Notes under the pieces: model-generated
What the model was told of the DNA's origin: nothing
The model's database searches: none
What the model saw: the letters and a program-made list of their open reading frames with translations, nothing else
Shown here: in pieces, positions 52,927 to 62,057 of the stretch
Layout of the letters: each line of letters starts with the position of its first letter
How positions within the stretch are numbered: the stretch's first letter is position 1
Assembly (NCBI RefSeq): GCF_047308265.1
Contig: NZ_JBKQWY010000011.1
Coordinates: 62,001 to 126,000, forward strand
Origin: Maricaulis sp047308265
Lineage (GTDB): Bacteria > Pseudomonadota > Alphaproteobacteria > Caulobacterales > Maricaulaceae
Reading direction: 5' to 3'
DNA: 64,000 nt
Made by a program: the position numbers and the translations under genes

Positions 52927-54407
52927 ACCCGCCCCCCTTCCCCCCCATGGAGGGCCCGCCGGAACCCCGCTCGGGTTCTGGTCGGCACTACACCTCACAG
53001 GACCGGGATCGGGACCTGGCTATTGTCCGCCGTCATTGGTGGGGGAAGCTCCTGGTCGGGTTCAACAGGGATGGCCGTATTCTGCGCTATATTCTGGTTC
53101 TGGCTCTGGGCCTGATCCTGTTTGGCGGTATCGCCGGGCTGTACTACGTCGCCACACCCAAATCCTACACCAGCGGCTTCACGCTGATCCTGCCGGGCAC
53201 AGGCCCGGGGGCGAGTGTGAACCTGGAATCGCTGGGCCAGGCAAGCTCTGCATCCTCCTCCCCCTTCTCCAGCCCCAATCTGAGTCCGACACAAAACTAC
53301 AAACGCCTGTTGATGTCGTTCCGCGTCCGCTCTGCGGCGGCCGAGCTGTCAGGCGTGCCCTTCCCGGACTATCCAGAGGCCCGTATCCGACTGGTCGACA
53401 TGACCCCGCTGATCTTTGTCGAGATGAGCGGCCCCTCTCCCGAAGCCGCCCAGACCTATGCGCAATCCTTGCTCACCGTGTTCCAGCAGGAACTCGACGC
53501 ACTGCGCGCAGAGGAGCTGGAGACGCGGGATGAGAGTTTTGAAAACACGCTGGCCGAATATGAAGCCAATGTGCTGCGCACGCGCGAAGCCATCATGGTC
53601 TTCCAGGCTGAAAGCGGCCTGGTCTCGCTGGACCAGTTCCAGGCTCTGTTGACGGGCACGGACGGGCTGGAGGACAGCCTGGAGGATGCCCTGGACCAGG
53701 CGCGGGCCAAGAACGAACAGGCCGCCCATCTGTCTGAATTGATCGATATTCCCGAAGACATCGCGGCGCATGTTCTGATCCTGCGCGGCGATCCACAGTT
53801 TGAAGCCCTGCGCCAGGAACTGGCCAGTATCGCCGCATCCATTGCCGAATATCGCCGCATCTATGGTGCCAACCACCCGGAAATGCGGGCCATGCGGGAA
53901 AACCATGCGGGCCTTCTGAGCGCCATGGGGGAACGGGGCGAAGCCCTGCTCGGTGTCGCCGGATATCGCATGCTGCGCCTCGCCGAGATCAATATGGATG
54001 AGGAGCGCGCCGGGCTACTGCGTCAACTGGTTCTGGTCGCTGCGGAGGCCGCTGGCAAACGTGCCGAAGCCCAATCACTGCGCAATCGCCTGACCCGCAA
54101 TCAGGACCGCATCCAGGGTATGTCAGCACAGGCCGCCCGCCTGGACGCCCTGCAACGTGACCACCAGGTCGCAGAGACGGTCTTTGCCTCGGCCCTCGCC
54201 CGTTATGACACCGCTCGGTCCGACTTCTACTCATCCTATCCGCTGACCCAGATCCTGGAAGATCCCGGTCTGCCGGAAAAAGCCACCTCTCCGTCCAAGA
54301 AAATCGCGGCCCTGGCCGCGGGCGGCGGTTTCTTCTTGTATCTCATGGGAGTGATCTTGTTATGGCTGCGTCTGCCACTGATCCGCGCGCTCTGGAAGAT
54401 CGTGTAG
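52923..54407 (+). CDS. Polysaccharide co-polymerase (Wzz/PCP family, HfsA-like)
   Basis: A 494-residue protein with a proline-rich N-terminus, TM1 at about 55-76 (ILVLALGLILFGGIAGLYYVA), a Wzz-type start SYTSGFTLILPG, long periplasmic coiled coil (LRTREAIMVFQAESGLVSLDQF...RYDTARSDFYSSYPLTQILEDPGLPEKATSPSKK) and TM2 near ALAAGGGFFLYLMGVILLWL. There is no tyrosine-kinase domain, so it is a PCP without a fused kinase. It regulates chain length and links the inner-membrane polymerase to the exporter. Its end overlaps the polymerase start by 46 bases. Confidence 0.9.
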   Translation: MNPPPFPPMEGPPEPRSGSGRHYTSQDRDRDLAIVRRHWWGKLLVGFNRDGRILRYILVLALGLILFGGIAGLYYVATPKSYTSGFTLILPGTGPGASVNLESLGQASSASSSPFSSPNLSPTQNYKRLLMSFRVRSAAAELSGVPFPDYPEARIRLVDMTPLIFVEMSGPSPEAAQTYAQSLLTVFQQELDALRAEELETRDESFENTLAEYEANVLRTREAIMVFQAESGLVSLDQFQALLTGTDGLEDSLEDALDQARAKNEQAAHLSELIDIPEDIAAHVLILRGDPQFEALRQELASIAASIAEYRRIYGANHPEMRAMRENHAGLLSAMGERGEALLGVAGYRMLRLAEINMDEERAGLLRQLVLVAAEAAGKRAEAQSLRNRLTRNQDRIQGMSAQAARLDALQRDHQVAETVFASALARYDTARSDFYSSYPLTQILEDPGLPEKATSPSKKIAALAAGGGFFLYLMGVILLWLRLPLIRALWKIV

Positions 54408-55651
54408 TCGGCCTCTCCCTGGCCGTGACCTGGCCCTGTTATGCAATCGGTGGATTGTATGTATTGGGGCCGGTTCTTGGGGTCACGCTGACCGGCATCT
54501 ACCTCTTGCGCGCCTATCTGGCGCCCATGCTGCCCGGCGCCCAGCGCCCACCGGGCATTCCCATCGGCGTGTGGATCTGGATCGCCGGCATGATCGTGAT
54601 GCTGATCTCGCTGCTGGTTGCCCATTTCGCGAACAATCTGGGGACGGGACAAACCATTAAATCCACGATTGGCTGGGCCAAGGGCTGGGGATTGTTCGCG
54701 ATGTTTGCCCTGGCCGGGGCCTGCCTGCGCATCAAGTTCGAGACGGTCATCAAGGGCGCGGCGATTACCGGTCTCATCAGCCTGTTACTGACCCCGGCCC
54801 TGTTCATGGCGCCCAAGGTCGGTTTGCCCGAAGTCCTGTTTGTCTCCCCCCTCAAGGCCGTGGGCGGACCGGGTCCTGAATTCTTCGCGGTCCAGCTCTA
54901 CTCCATCAATCCGGGAGACGGCACGGCGCGGTGGCGCTATTTCACTCCGTGGTCTCCCGCTGCGGCCTATATCGGCAATCTCTATCTGATCCTGGCACTG
55001 GAAGACAAACGTCCGGTCTGGCGGATCATTGGTGTTGTGTCCGCGCTCGCGATCATTGTTCTGTCCGCCTCCCGACTGGGTCTGGCAGCGGCGATGGCCG
55101 TCTGGCCCACAGCGTTCGGTGTCTCCCAGTTGCGCCGGAGCGTTCTGTGGATCTTTGGCTCCATTCCCACATTCGGTATGGCGCTGTTTGCCCAGCCCAT
55201 CCTGATCAAGGTCAATGACACGCTCGATGCGGTGCGGGGCATGCGCGCCGATTCCAACCGTGTCCGCGAGGCCCTCGGCCGGATCGCAGTTGATCGCTGG
55301 CGAACCGAAGCGCCCATGTGGGGACATGGCGTCGTGGAAAACGGACCGCACTATGTGGAATACATGCCCATCGGCAGTCACCACACCTGGTTCGGCCTGC
55401 TCTTCATCAAGGGCATAACCGGCGTGTTCGCCTTTGCCATCCCGCTCCTGTGGAGCCTGGCCGAGTTCACCCTGCTCGCCCTGTCCAGCCCCAAGGGACG
55501 CGCTGCTCTCGCGATTACCCTTCTGATGGTTTTGTTCACGGTTGGCGAGAACCTGGAAATGCTGATCTACCTGTTCTGGCCGGGCCTGGTCGTTATGGGA
55601 ATGGCCATGCGCGAAGCCGCCGATCGCCGCACCGAGGAGTTTTCATCATGA
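54362..55651 (+). CDS. Wzy-like O-antigen/EPS polymerase
   Basis: A 429-residue membrane protein with about ten hydrophobic segments and the large periplasmic loop of the O-antigen ligase/polymerase family, including RVREALGRIAVDRWRTEAPMWGHGVVENGPHYVEYMPIGSHHTWFGLLFIKGI, the conserved region with GxG and H residues before the last TM segments. It joins repeat units in the periplasm. The start overlaps the PCP gene. An alternative function is a WaaL-type ligase; the context favours polymerase. Confidence 0.83.
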   Translation: MAASATDPRALEDRVVGLSLAVTWPCYAIGGLYVLGPVLGVTLTGIYLLRAYLAPMLPGAQRPPGIPIGVWIWIAGMIVMLISLLVAHFANNLGTGQTIKSTIGWAKGWGLFAMFALAGACLRIKFETVIKGAAITGLISLLLTPALFMAPKVGLPEVLFVSPLKAVGGPGPEFFAVQLYSINPGDGTARWRYFTPWSPAAAYIGNLYLILALEDKRPVWRIIGVVSALAIIVLSASRLGLAAAMAVWPTAFGVSQLRRSVLWIFGSIPTFGMALFAQPILIKVNDTLDAVRGMRADSNRVREALGRIAVDRWRTEAPMWGHGVVENGPHYVEYMPIGSHHTWFGLLFIKGITGVFAFAIPLLWSLAEFTLLALSSPKGRAALAITLLMVLFTVGENLEMLIYLFWPGLVVMGMAMREAADRRTEEFSS

Positions 55652-56841
55652 CCCGTCGCCTGCGCCCGCTCATCACCATCCCGCGCTACTGGCCGCATAT
55701 GGGCGGCGCGGAATTACACACACGTCGCCTGGCGCAGGAACTCGCCATCGACCATGATCCGCGTGTCGTCCATGTCTGCAGCACGGAATCCACTCCGACC
55801 GACTGGGCGTATTCCCGTGTTAAAAACCACCACTTCCGCGACGCTTCCATTGAGGTCCACCAGATCGGTGCCGATGCCCTGCGTCGGCCGGTTCTGAACA
55901 CTCTCGGATCCTTTGCTCCGCATTCACGACTGGCCCGCGGTCTCTATGCCCGTATTGCCCAGCCCGGGATTGACCGTCAGATCCGGAACCTGTCCCGGAC
56001 GAGCGATATCGTCCATGCCATCTATAATGGCTTCACCCCCCTGGCCCGCGCCGCGGCACGATCCGGCAAACCCTTTGTATGGACACCGCTCGCCCATACC
56101 AGCCTGCCTGAGGGTAAAGGCTGGTCCTCCGCCGGCTTTCGTGCGCTCTATCGCCGGGCCGATGCGTTGATTGCCATGACGGAATACGAGAAAGACTGGC
56201 TGACCCAGCAAGGCGCGTGTGCCGACAAGGTATATGTGTGCCCGATGGCGCCCCTGTTTGATGAAGGCACGCCCGATCCGGACGCTTTCCGGGCGCAATG
56301 GCATCTGGGTGATGATCCGGTCATTCTGTTTCTCGGTCGGCTGGTTGACAGCAAGGGGTATGATCAGCTGATCGCCGCCCGGCAGGAGATCTGGGCCCGG
56401 CATCCGACGGCCCGCATCGTCATGATCGGCCCGGTCGCCACGGCCATCAAACAGCGTATTGATGCGCTGGGAGATGCGCGTCTGGTCGTGACCGGGACCA
56501 TCAGCGGCGTCGACAAGAAATCAGCCCTGGCCGCATGCGATCTGTTGTGTGTTCCCTCGCGTGAGGAAAGTCTGGGCGTGATCTATCTGGAGGCCTGGTC
56601 TTTCGGCAAGCCGGTCGTCGCCTTCGACATGCCGGTCATGCGATCAGTGATCGAGGATGGCAAGGATGGCCTGTTGTGCACGGATGACCCGGCCGATCTG
56701 GCGGACAAGGTCTGCGCGCTTCTCTCCTCGCCCAAACGCGCGCGCTCGATGGGATGCCAGGGTCAGGCCAAGGTCGACAGGACCTATAACTGGGCCGAAA
56801 CCGCGCGTCGCCTCACCAGCGTCTATGACACCCTCACCTGA
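55648..56841 (+). CDS. Glycosyltransferase family 4
   Basis: A 397-residue GT-B enzyme, coupled by ATGA to the polymerase. The N-terminal domain starts PRYWPHMGGAELHTRRLAQELA and the C-terminal domain has VILFLGRLVDSKGYDQLI, with the EX7E motif in EESLGVIYLEAWSFGKPVVA. Adds one sugar from a nucleotide sugar to the lipid-linked unit at the cytoplasmic face. Last gene of the plus-strand operon; a strong bidirectional terminator follows. Confidence 0.92.
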   Translation: MTRRLRPLITIPRYWPHMGGAELHTRRLAQELAIDHDPRVVHVCSTESTPTDWAYSRVKNHHFRDASIEVHQIGADALRRPVLNTLGSFAPHSRLARGLYARIAQPGIDRQIRNLSRTSDIVHAIYNGFTPLARAAARSGKPFVWTPLAHTSLPEGKGWSSAGFRALYRRADALIAMTEYEKDWLTQQGACADKVYVCPMAPLFDEGTPDPDAFRAQWHLGDDPVILFLGRLVDSKGYDQLIAARQEIWARHPTARIVMIGPVATAIKQRIDALGDARLVVTGTISGVDKKSALAACDLLCVPSREESLGVIYLEAWSFGKPVVAFDMPVMRSVIEDGKDGLLCTDDPADLADKVCALLSSPKRARSMGCQGQAKVDRTYNWAETARRLTSVYDTLT

Positions 56842-56867
56842 TCCACCGCTTCACCCCGGACACAAAA

Positions 56868-56898
56868 AGAAAAGGCGCGGGAGCCAGGCTCCCGCGCC
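56868..56898. terminator. Bidirectional terminator between convergent glycosyltransferase genes
   Basis: GGCGCGGGAG/CTCCCGCGCC 10-bp stem with a 5-base loop. A-rich sequence before (T-rich on the minus strand) and TTTGTTTG after it. Confidence 0.87.
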
Positions 56899-56923
56899 AG
56901 TTTGTTTGATCCACTGCCTTGGA

Positions 56924-57913
56924 TCAAACAGCGCCTGATGTTTTCAAAATGGCCCGTTCGAGCTGGCCATAGGCTTTCACCGGCAAAAGGTTGAGCGCCG
57001 CCGTGGCGCCCAGCGTGGTCAGGGATTTGAGGGGTTCGCGTACCAGCATGACCGGGGCGAGCAGGAAGGCTTTCAGCGTCAGGGCCAGCGCTGTCGATCG
57101 GTCCCGCATACGCACCGCACGCCGGGCAAGGTATCGGGTCTCAAAGGCCTCGGCCAGACGCGCCCAGCGACGGGCAAAACCGGGATCCAGGCGCGCGACG
57201 GTATCGCGGACACGGCACCAGCTTTCGTATTGCGCATGAATATTGGCAGACAGGCCGCCTGAATTCACGCGATACCGGGTCAGATCGCCGGGCAGCCCCT
57301 CGAACACCCACCGCGTGGTAAGGGCGATACGCATCCAGCACTCCACGTCCTCGGACTGGCGCAGGCTTTCTTCAAACCACATCTGCTCGCCGGGACGATG
57401 GGACGGTCGCGCGATATCGGCAAAGACTTTGTGTCGGATGACAGGTGTTGACCCGTTGCTGACGGGATTGCGCAGAAAGATGTCGCGTGCCGTGACGTTT
57501 TTGAGCTGTGGCGATTGGCGCAGTCCAAGAGAGTGACCGTGCTCGTCGATCAGCAGAGCGCCAGAATAACTGACACCCACATGAGCGTGTTTCTCGAGAT
57601 GCGCCACATGCCGCTCCAGCTTCTCACGATGCCACAGATCATCGGAATCCAAGAAGGCCAGATAACGCCCCCCTGCATACCGGATACCGGTATTGCGCGC
57701 CCCTGCCAGGCCGCGATTCCTCTGACTGATGATCCGGATCCGGGAGTCTCGGACACGGCGGCAGATATCCAGCGAGCTATCCTGCCCTTCATCATCAATG
57801 ATGAGCAGTTCGAAGTCTTCGAACGTCTGGGACAGAACACTTTCGATCGCCGCGCCGACATAGGCTTCGACATTGTAGACAGGCATGATGACTGTGACAG
57901 TGGGGCGACGCAT
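56924..57913 (-). CDS. Glycosyltransferase family 2 (A)
   Basis: A 329-residue GT-A enzyme starting MRRPTVTVIMPVYNVEAYVGAAIESVLSQTF; the ATG overlaps the stop of the preceding GT2 gene (TGATG). Acidic motifs: LLIIDDEGQDSS (first Asp pair), FLDSDDLW (DxD). A longer frame upstream belongs to the preceding gene on another reading. The C-terminal part from about residue 250 is helical with LAPVMLVREPLKS, possibly a membrane contact. Acts in assembly of the polysaccharide repeat unit. Confidence 0.92.
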   Translation of the reverse strand: MRRPTVTVIMPVYNVEAYVGAAIESVLSQTFEDFELLIIDDEGQDSSLDICRRVRDSRIRIISQRNRGLAGARNTGIRYAGGRYLAFLDSDDLWHREKLERHVAHLEKHAHVGVSYSGALLIDEHGHSLGLRQSPQLKNVTARDIFLRNPVSNGSTPVIRHKVFADIARPSHRPGEQMWFEESLRQSEDVECWMRIALTTRWVFEGLPGDLTRYRVNSGGLSANIHAQYESWCRVRDTVARLDPGFARRWARLAEAFETRYLARRAVRMRDRSTALALTLKAFLLAPVMLVREPLKSLTTLGATAALNLLPVKAYGQLERAILKTSGAV

Positions 57914-58869
57914 CACATGGTCTCCTTCAATTGGGGCTGAGGACGGGACAAGGCTTGGCTCAGGGCGTTCAGCGACAGACGGCCCAGCGTGAACAGGCAC
58001 CGCCTGGGTGTTCGCAGCACGAGCAGGGGGTCGGCCCGAAACGCACGGGCGAGATAGCCGCATGTTGTTGCCCACAGCCCGCTCTGGCGCACAGCGCGCC
58101 GAGCCTGGTTCAGATAGAAGGCCGCCTCGGCCAGCCGCCAGCTGCCTATTGAACGCTCGGGGCACCAGCGACGAGCCTGACGCATCAGATGGTGCCAGCT
58201 CTCTTCGGTCTTGCTGAAGTCTGACGAGCGTGTACCCGCCGCGATCGTGTAGCGGATCAAGGCGCGGTCAATTCCTTCCACCCGCCAGGGCGAGGTCGCG
58301 GCCGCTCGTAACAATAACTCCTGGTCTTCGATATGGCTCATCAGCGGATCGAACCCGCCAATCCGGTCGACCAGAGCCGCGCGGACCATCATGTTGGACG
58401 TCGTGCAGACCGGGTTCTCGGCCAGCAGATCCGCAACATCGAGAGACGCATGATGCGCCGTCACGCGGCTTTTGCCGTCCGCGCCCTCGACGTCCAGGAT
58501 GACACGCGAAAAGACGATGCCGGCTTCAGGATGGGCGGCGAAATGACCGGCGCCGGCGCGCAGGCGTTCGGGATGCCACGCGTCATCCGCATCGAGGAAA
58601 GCCAGATAGCGACCCCGGGCGGCCAGTATACCGAAGTTACGCGCAGCGGACGGGCCCTGATTGGCCTGACGCAACGGACGAATTCGAGGGTCCCGGGCGG
58701 CGGCTTGTTCAACCAGGGCGAGGGTGTGGTCCGTCGAGCCGTCATCAATGATGATCAGCTCCCAACTGCTCAGAGACTGGGCGCGGACGGACTGGATCGC
58801 CTGCTCGATCCGGTCGGCGCCATTGAACACAGGGATGATGACAGAGAAGAGTGGCGGATAGTCAGTCAT
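57913..58869 (-). CDS. Glycosyltransferase family 2 (B)
   Basis: A 318-residue GT-A enzyme: FSVIIPVFNGADRIEQAIQSVRAQSLSSWELIIIDDGSTDHT, then FLDADDAWHPERL (DxD) and SHIEDQELLLRAA (catalytic ED). Closely related in plan to the GT2 gene just downstream, so the pair may come from duplication. The ATG at 58869 overlaps the flippase stop (ATGA). Substrates unknown. Confidence 0.93.
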   Translation of the reverse strand: MTDYPPLFSVIIPVFNGADRIEQAIQSVRAQSLSSWELIIIDDGSTDHTLALVEQAAARDPRIRPLRQANQGPSAARNFGILAARGRYLAFLDADDAWHPERLRAGAGHFAAHPEAGIVFSRVILDVEGADGKSRVTAHHASLDVADLLAENPVCTTSNMMVRAALVDRIGGFDPLMSHIEDQELLLRAAATSPWRVEGIDRALIRYTIAAGTRSSDFSKTEESWHHLMRQARRWCPERSIGSWRLAEAAFYLNQARRAVRQSGLWATTCGYLARAFRADPLLVLRTPRRCLFTLGRLSLNALSQALSRPQPQLKETM

Positions 58870-60149
58870 GACCGGGCCTCCTCAAGCGTGATGACACGGG
58901 GGGTGGATGATGGCCGGGCGAAATTCCGGCTGACGGGAAGAATGGTGATGGCGGCGAGGGTGGCGCCCGCTGTCAGAGCCAGGCAGGCCGCCTGAAGATC
59001 CATCTGAACACCGAGGAACAGGGCGCCCAGGGTCACCGCGGTGACCGAGGCAATCGCCAGACTTTCCATACGGGGCTGTTCAGAAGCGCGCAGCAGCAGG
59101 CCGCAACTGTCGGCGAGAACCTTGGCTGGCCCTCCCAGGCACAGGATGACGACCAGCGGCACGGCAAAGGCCCAGTCCTCTCCGAAGATCAGCGGGACAT
59201 AGATCGGAACGGCCAGGGCCTGGATCAGCAAGACGGCGCACAGACCCAGACCGGCGGTGCGCATGGCCTTGTCAAAGGCCTCCAGCGCCGATCCAGTTTT
59301 GCGAGCGGCCTCGCACAGATAGGGGAAGAAGGCGTTGTTGTAGGCGTTGGTCAGGGCGGATGAGAGACCCAGACCCGCATTGAAGGCGAAGTAGTAAATA
59401 CCCAGAACTTCCAGTCCAAAAACTGCGCTGATGATCAGCTTGTCCAGATGCAGGCGGCTGGCATTCATCATCTCCGTGGCCAGAACGGGCAGGGCAAACC
59501 CGGCCAGTGTTCGCGGAGAGGCAAACGCAGCCGTGCGATCGGGACGCCAGGGCCGACCCCACATCACGCCGATCAGCCAGATCGGGGCTGTCAGCAGTTT
59601 GGGCAGCACGATCGCCCACGGGCCGAACCCCATGATGGCAAACACAGCGGTCAGGATATTGTCCGTCGACACTTGTGTGGCGTTGACCACAGCCATGCGT
59701 TTCATCGCCTGGCGACGATGCAACATCCAACCGTGCACCACGCCCATCGGCATGAACCAGTAGACCCCGCCCAGGCAGAAAATCATCCAGCCGATATCGG
59801 CCCGACCCGTTTGTTTGGCGACGAGCCAGGCCACGACCGATTGGGCCAGGAACAGTATGAGCGTGGTCAGCCAGCCCGCCAGATGAGCGGTGCGGCACAG
59901 ACCCGGCAGATCCTCGGCCTTGGCCGCGATGACGGCTGCCCCCACACCATTCTGATTGAACAGCCGCACCAGTTCGAATGTAGTGATGGCCAGGGCTGCC
60001 GCACCGAATTCCAGAGGGGTCAGGTGGCGCGCGAGGAAGACCGCTGCCGCCAGACGACTGATCCGCGCCAGCATTTCGCCACCGGCCAGCCAGCCCACAC
60101 GGCTCAAGAACGCCTGGATTGCTTTCGATTTAAATGGGGCGCTGAACAT
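58866..60149 (-). CDS. Polysaccharide flippase (Wzx/MOP superfamily)
   Basis: A 427-residue membrane protein from the ATG at 60149 (GAGGAG six bases upstream). MFSAPFKSKAIQAFLSRVGWLAGGEMLARISRLAAAVFLARHLTPLEFGAAALAITTFELVRLFNQNGVGAAVIA is the typical MOP/Wzx start (G.....R....F..AR.L.P.EFG); about twelve hydrophobic segments follow. It moves lipid-linked repeat units across the inner membrane. First gene of a minus-strand operon with the two GT2 genes. Confidence 0.9.
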   Translation of the reverse strand: MFSAPFKSKAIQAFLSRVGWLAGGEMLARISRLAAAVFLARHLTPLEFGAAALAITTFELVRLFNQNGVGAAVIAAKAEDLPGLCRTAHLAGWLTTLILFLAQSVVAWLVAKQTGRADIGWMIFCLGGVYWFMPMGVVHGWMLHRRQAMKRMAVVNATQVSTDNILTAVFAIMGFGPWAIVLPKLLTAPIWLIGVMWGRPWRPDRTAAFASPRTLAGFALPVLATEMMNASRLHLDKLIISAVFGLEVLGIYYFAFNAGLGLSSALTNAYNNAFFPYLCEAARKTGSALEAFDKAMRTAGLGLCAVLLIQALAVPIYVPLIFGEDWAFAVPLVVILCLGGPAKVLADSCGLLLRASEQPRMESLAIASVTAVTLGALFLGVQMDLQAACLALTAGATLAAITILPVSRNFARPSSTPRVITLEEARS

Positions 60150-60438
60150 GGTCGTCTCCTCGGGTTGGAGACTGTGTTTCAATACGCGAGCCAGTCCGGC
60201 GCAGACGGGACAAAACACTGAAAAAGAACGATTATTTGTTCGAACGCCCAATGACGAGACGAGCCAAATTTGCGTTTCGCGACTTGCTTATTGCAAAACG
60301 CAATGAACTCCCTTGCAAAGCCGGAATGAGACCCACGCGCTCGCGGTGAACAAGAGGCTAAGTAATTGTTTTTATTACCTTCGAGAAACTGGCCGCATTC
60401 CTGAAAGACAGTCGACAGAAACCACACAGGAGTGAGCC
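60150..60438. promoter_or_regulatory. Divergent regulatory region with TTGCGTTT inverted repeat
   Basis: No gene seen in these 289 bases. TTGCGTTT (60270-60277) and AAACGCAA (60296-60303) form an inverted repeat with 18-base spacing; TTCGCGACTTGC lies between. It lies between the flippase and the fusion gene and resembles the repeats at 51256-51318 and 61891-61940. Confidence 0.5.
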
Positions 60439-61851
60439 ATGCTGGATTTTCAGGCCCAGACCGATCACCAGCCCATCGCGATCGATTACACGCCGACACT
60501 AACGGACACGCCCGCCCTCGCCGCACGCCCGGTGATGCGGACCAATCCGGACAAATTGCCGTTTGAAACCCGCCGCGTCCTCGACATTGATGTTATTGAT
60601 GCCCAACCGCGCAAACTGGTTCACTGGATCCAGGCACGTGCGCGCACGCGCTCATCGCTTCGTTTGGCCTGGGTTACGGCACACCAGGCTCGCCGTATTC
60701 CCGGAAGCTGGCAGGACATCCGGGCGATCCAGCATTTCGATGCCCTGATCGCTGACGGACACACCATGCAGGCAGCCGCCCGCCTGGGCAGAGCCAAACT
60801 TGGCGCGAATACATCCTTCGCACCCTTGTTCATGCCGCTGTGCCGCGCCTTGGCCGAGGATGGTCAGCGCCTCTTCATTGTGGGCGGCCAACCGGGCGAA
60901 GCTCCGGAACTGGCCAATCGACTGAAGCGCATGATGCCGCGTCTTCGGATTGCCGGTACGCACCCGGCCGGCTTCCAGCAGGCCGCCGATGGCCGTGTCG
61001 CCGCACGCATTCGGCGATCGAAGGCCAATCTTGTCATCCTGGCCGGTCGCAATCCGGAACAGGACCAACGCCTGTCCGAACTGGCTCAGCACCTGGACAC
61101 GCTTGTTGTCCTGCGGATTGGCGCTCTGCCTCCGCTGCAAGCAGTCACCTCCGCTCAAACCACCGAGGGTCTTGCGTCTGCCTCCGTATCCCGTCTGGAG
61201 AAAACAGTTGCAGCCTGGGCGGCCGGACGCTCGGCCCGGGGGGCAGCCGTCAGCCGCGTCCTCAAACGTGCGCTGGATGTGAGCATCGCCAGCCTGGCAG
61301 TGGCCGGCCTGTCTCCCTTGATGATCGGCACCGCCTTGGCCATTCGGCTGGAAAGCCGCGGCCCGGCCCTTTTCCGTCAGACCCGTACCGGTGAAAATGG
61401 CAAACCCTTCACCATGTACAAATTCCGCTCCATGCATACCGATGCCGAGGCGCGACTGGCCGCGCTGATGAAGGAAAACGACAGAAATGACGGCGTAACA
61501 TTCAAGCTGCGCCAGGACCCGCGCATCACCCGGATCGGGCATTTCATCCGTAAATTCTCGATCGACGAATTGCCCCAGCTGCTCAACGTCATCAAGGGCG
61601 ATATGTCTCTCGTTGGCCCGCGCCCTGCTCTGCCGCGTGAAGTCGACCTTTATTCCGACCATGACAAGGGCCGCCTGTCAGGCAAGCCCGGCATCACCGG
61701 TATCTGGCAGGTCAGCGGGCGTGCCGATATTCCTTTCCAGAAAATGGTGGAGATGGATATCGATTATCTGAAAACACGCACGATCTGGACGGATATCATG
61801 CTGCTCGCCCGGACACCGCTCGCCGTTCTGGCCGCAAAAGGAGCCTACTAG
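60439..61851 (+). CDS. WecG/TagA/CpsF-domain fused to initiating phosphoglycosyl transferase
   Basis: A 470-residue two-domain protein (AGGAG before the ATG). Residues about 45-265 have the GT26 (WecG/TagA/CpsF) order: LDIDVIDAQPRKLVHWI, VTAHQARRI, ALIADGHTMQAAARLGRAKLGANTSFAPLF (DG motif), RLFIVGGQPGEAPELANRL and a degenerate LAGRNPEQD (PxQE in the family). Residues about 272-470 are a bacterial sugar transferase: KRALDVSIASLAVAGLSPLMIGTALAIRLESRGPALFRQTRTGENGKPFTMYKFRSMH, RKFSIDELPQLLNVIKGDMSLVGPRPALPREV and GKPGITGIWQVSGR. The second makes the first lipid-linked sugar (as HfsE, GumD or WbaP); the first would add the next one. In Caulobacter HfsE and HfsJ (a WecG type) are separate. N-terminal activity is inferred. 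Confidence 0.85.
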   Translation: MLDFQAQTDHQPIAIDYTPTLTDTPALAARPVMRTNPDKLPFETRRVLDIDVIDAQPRKLVHWIQARARTRSSLRLAWVTAHQARRIPGSWQDIRAIQHFDALIADGHTMQAAARLGRAKLGANTSFAPLFMPLCRALAEDGQRLFIVGGQPGEAPELANRLKRMMPRLRIAGTHPAGFQQAADGRVAARIRRSKANLVILAGRNPEQDQRLSELAQHLDTLVVLRIGALPPLQAVTSAQTTEGLASASVSRLEKTVAAWAAGRSARGAAVSRVLKRALDVSIASLAVAGLSPLMIGTALAIRLESRGPALFRQTRTGENGKPFTMYKFRSMHTDAEARLAALMKENDRNDGVTFKLRQDPRITRIGHFIRKFSIDELPQLLNVIKGDMSLVGPRPALPREVDLYSDHDKGRLSGKPGITGIWQVSGRADIPFQKMVEMDIDYLKTRTIWTDIMLLARTPLAVLAAKGAY

Positions 61852-61890
61852 GCCGCCGCACTATTCTTCACCATGCAACAAAACGTGTCT

Positions 61891-61940
61891 TGCATTATGC
61901 GATGAAATCCGTCGCATAATGCATTCATGTTGCAATTCGC
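61891..61940. promoter_or_regulatory. 12-bp inverted repeat and TTGCAATTCGC motif upstream of the histidine kinase gene
   Basis: TGCATTATGCGA and TCGCATAATGCA (61891-61902 and 61912-61923) form a perfect inverted repeat around nine bases, followed by TTGCAATTCGC (61930-61940), the complement of the sequence at 51259-51269. The 206-base gap 61852-62057 has no gene. There is no T run after the repeat, so an operator is favoured over a terminator. Confidence 0.6.
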
Positions 61941-62057
61941 GAAATCGATTCGAACCCAGCCGCTTGCGCAATCGCTTGATTTGATGCGCCTGGAGACCGT
62001 TTTCGCAATCTGGCCCATGCCTTGCCTCGCATTCGGCGAGACACACAGGACTTTGGC

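Noticed and set aside
61891..61923. Terminator of the fusion gene
   Set aside because: The stem is AT/GC mixed with a nine-base loop and no T run; an operator reading fits better.
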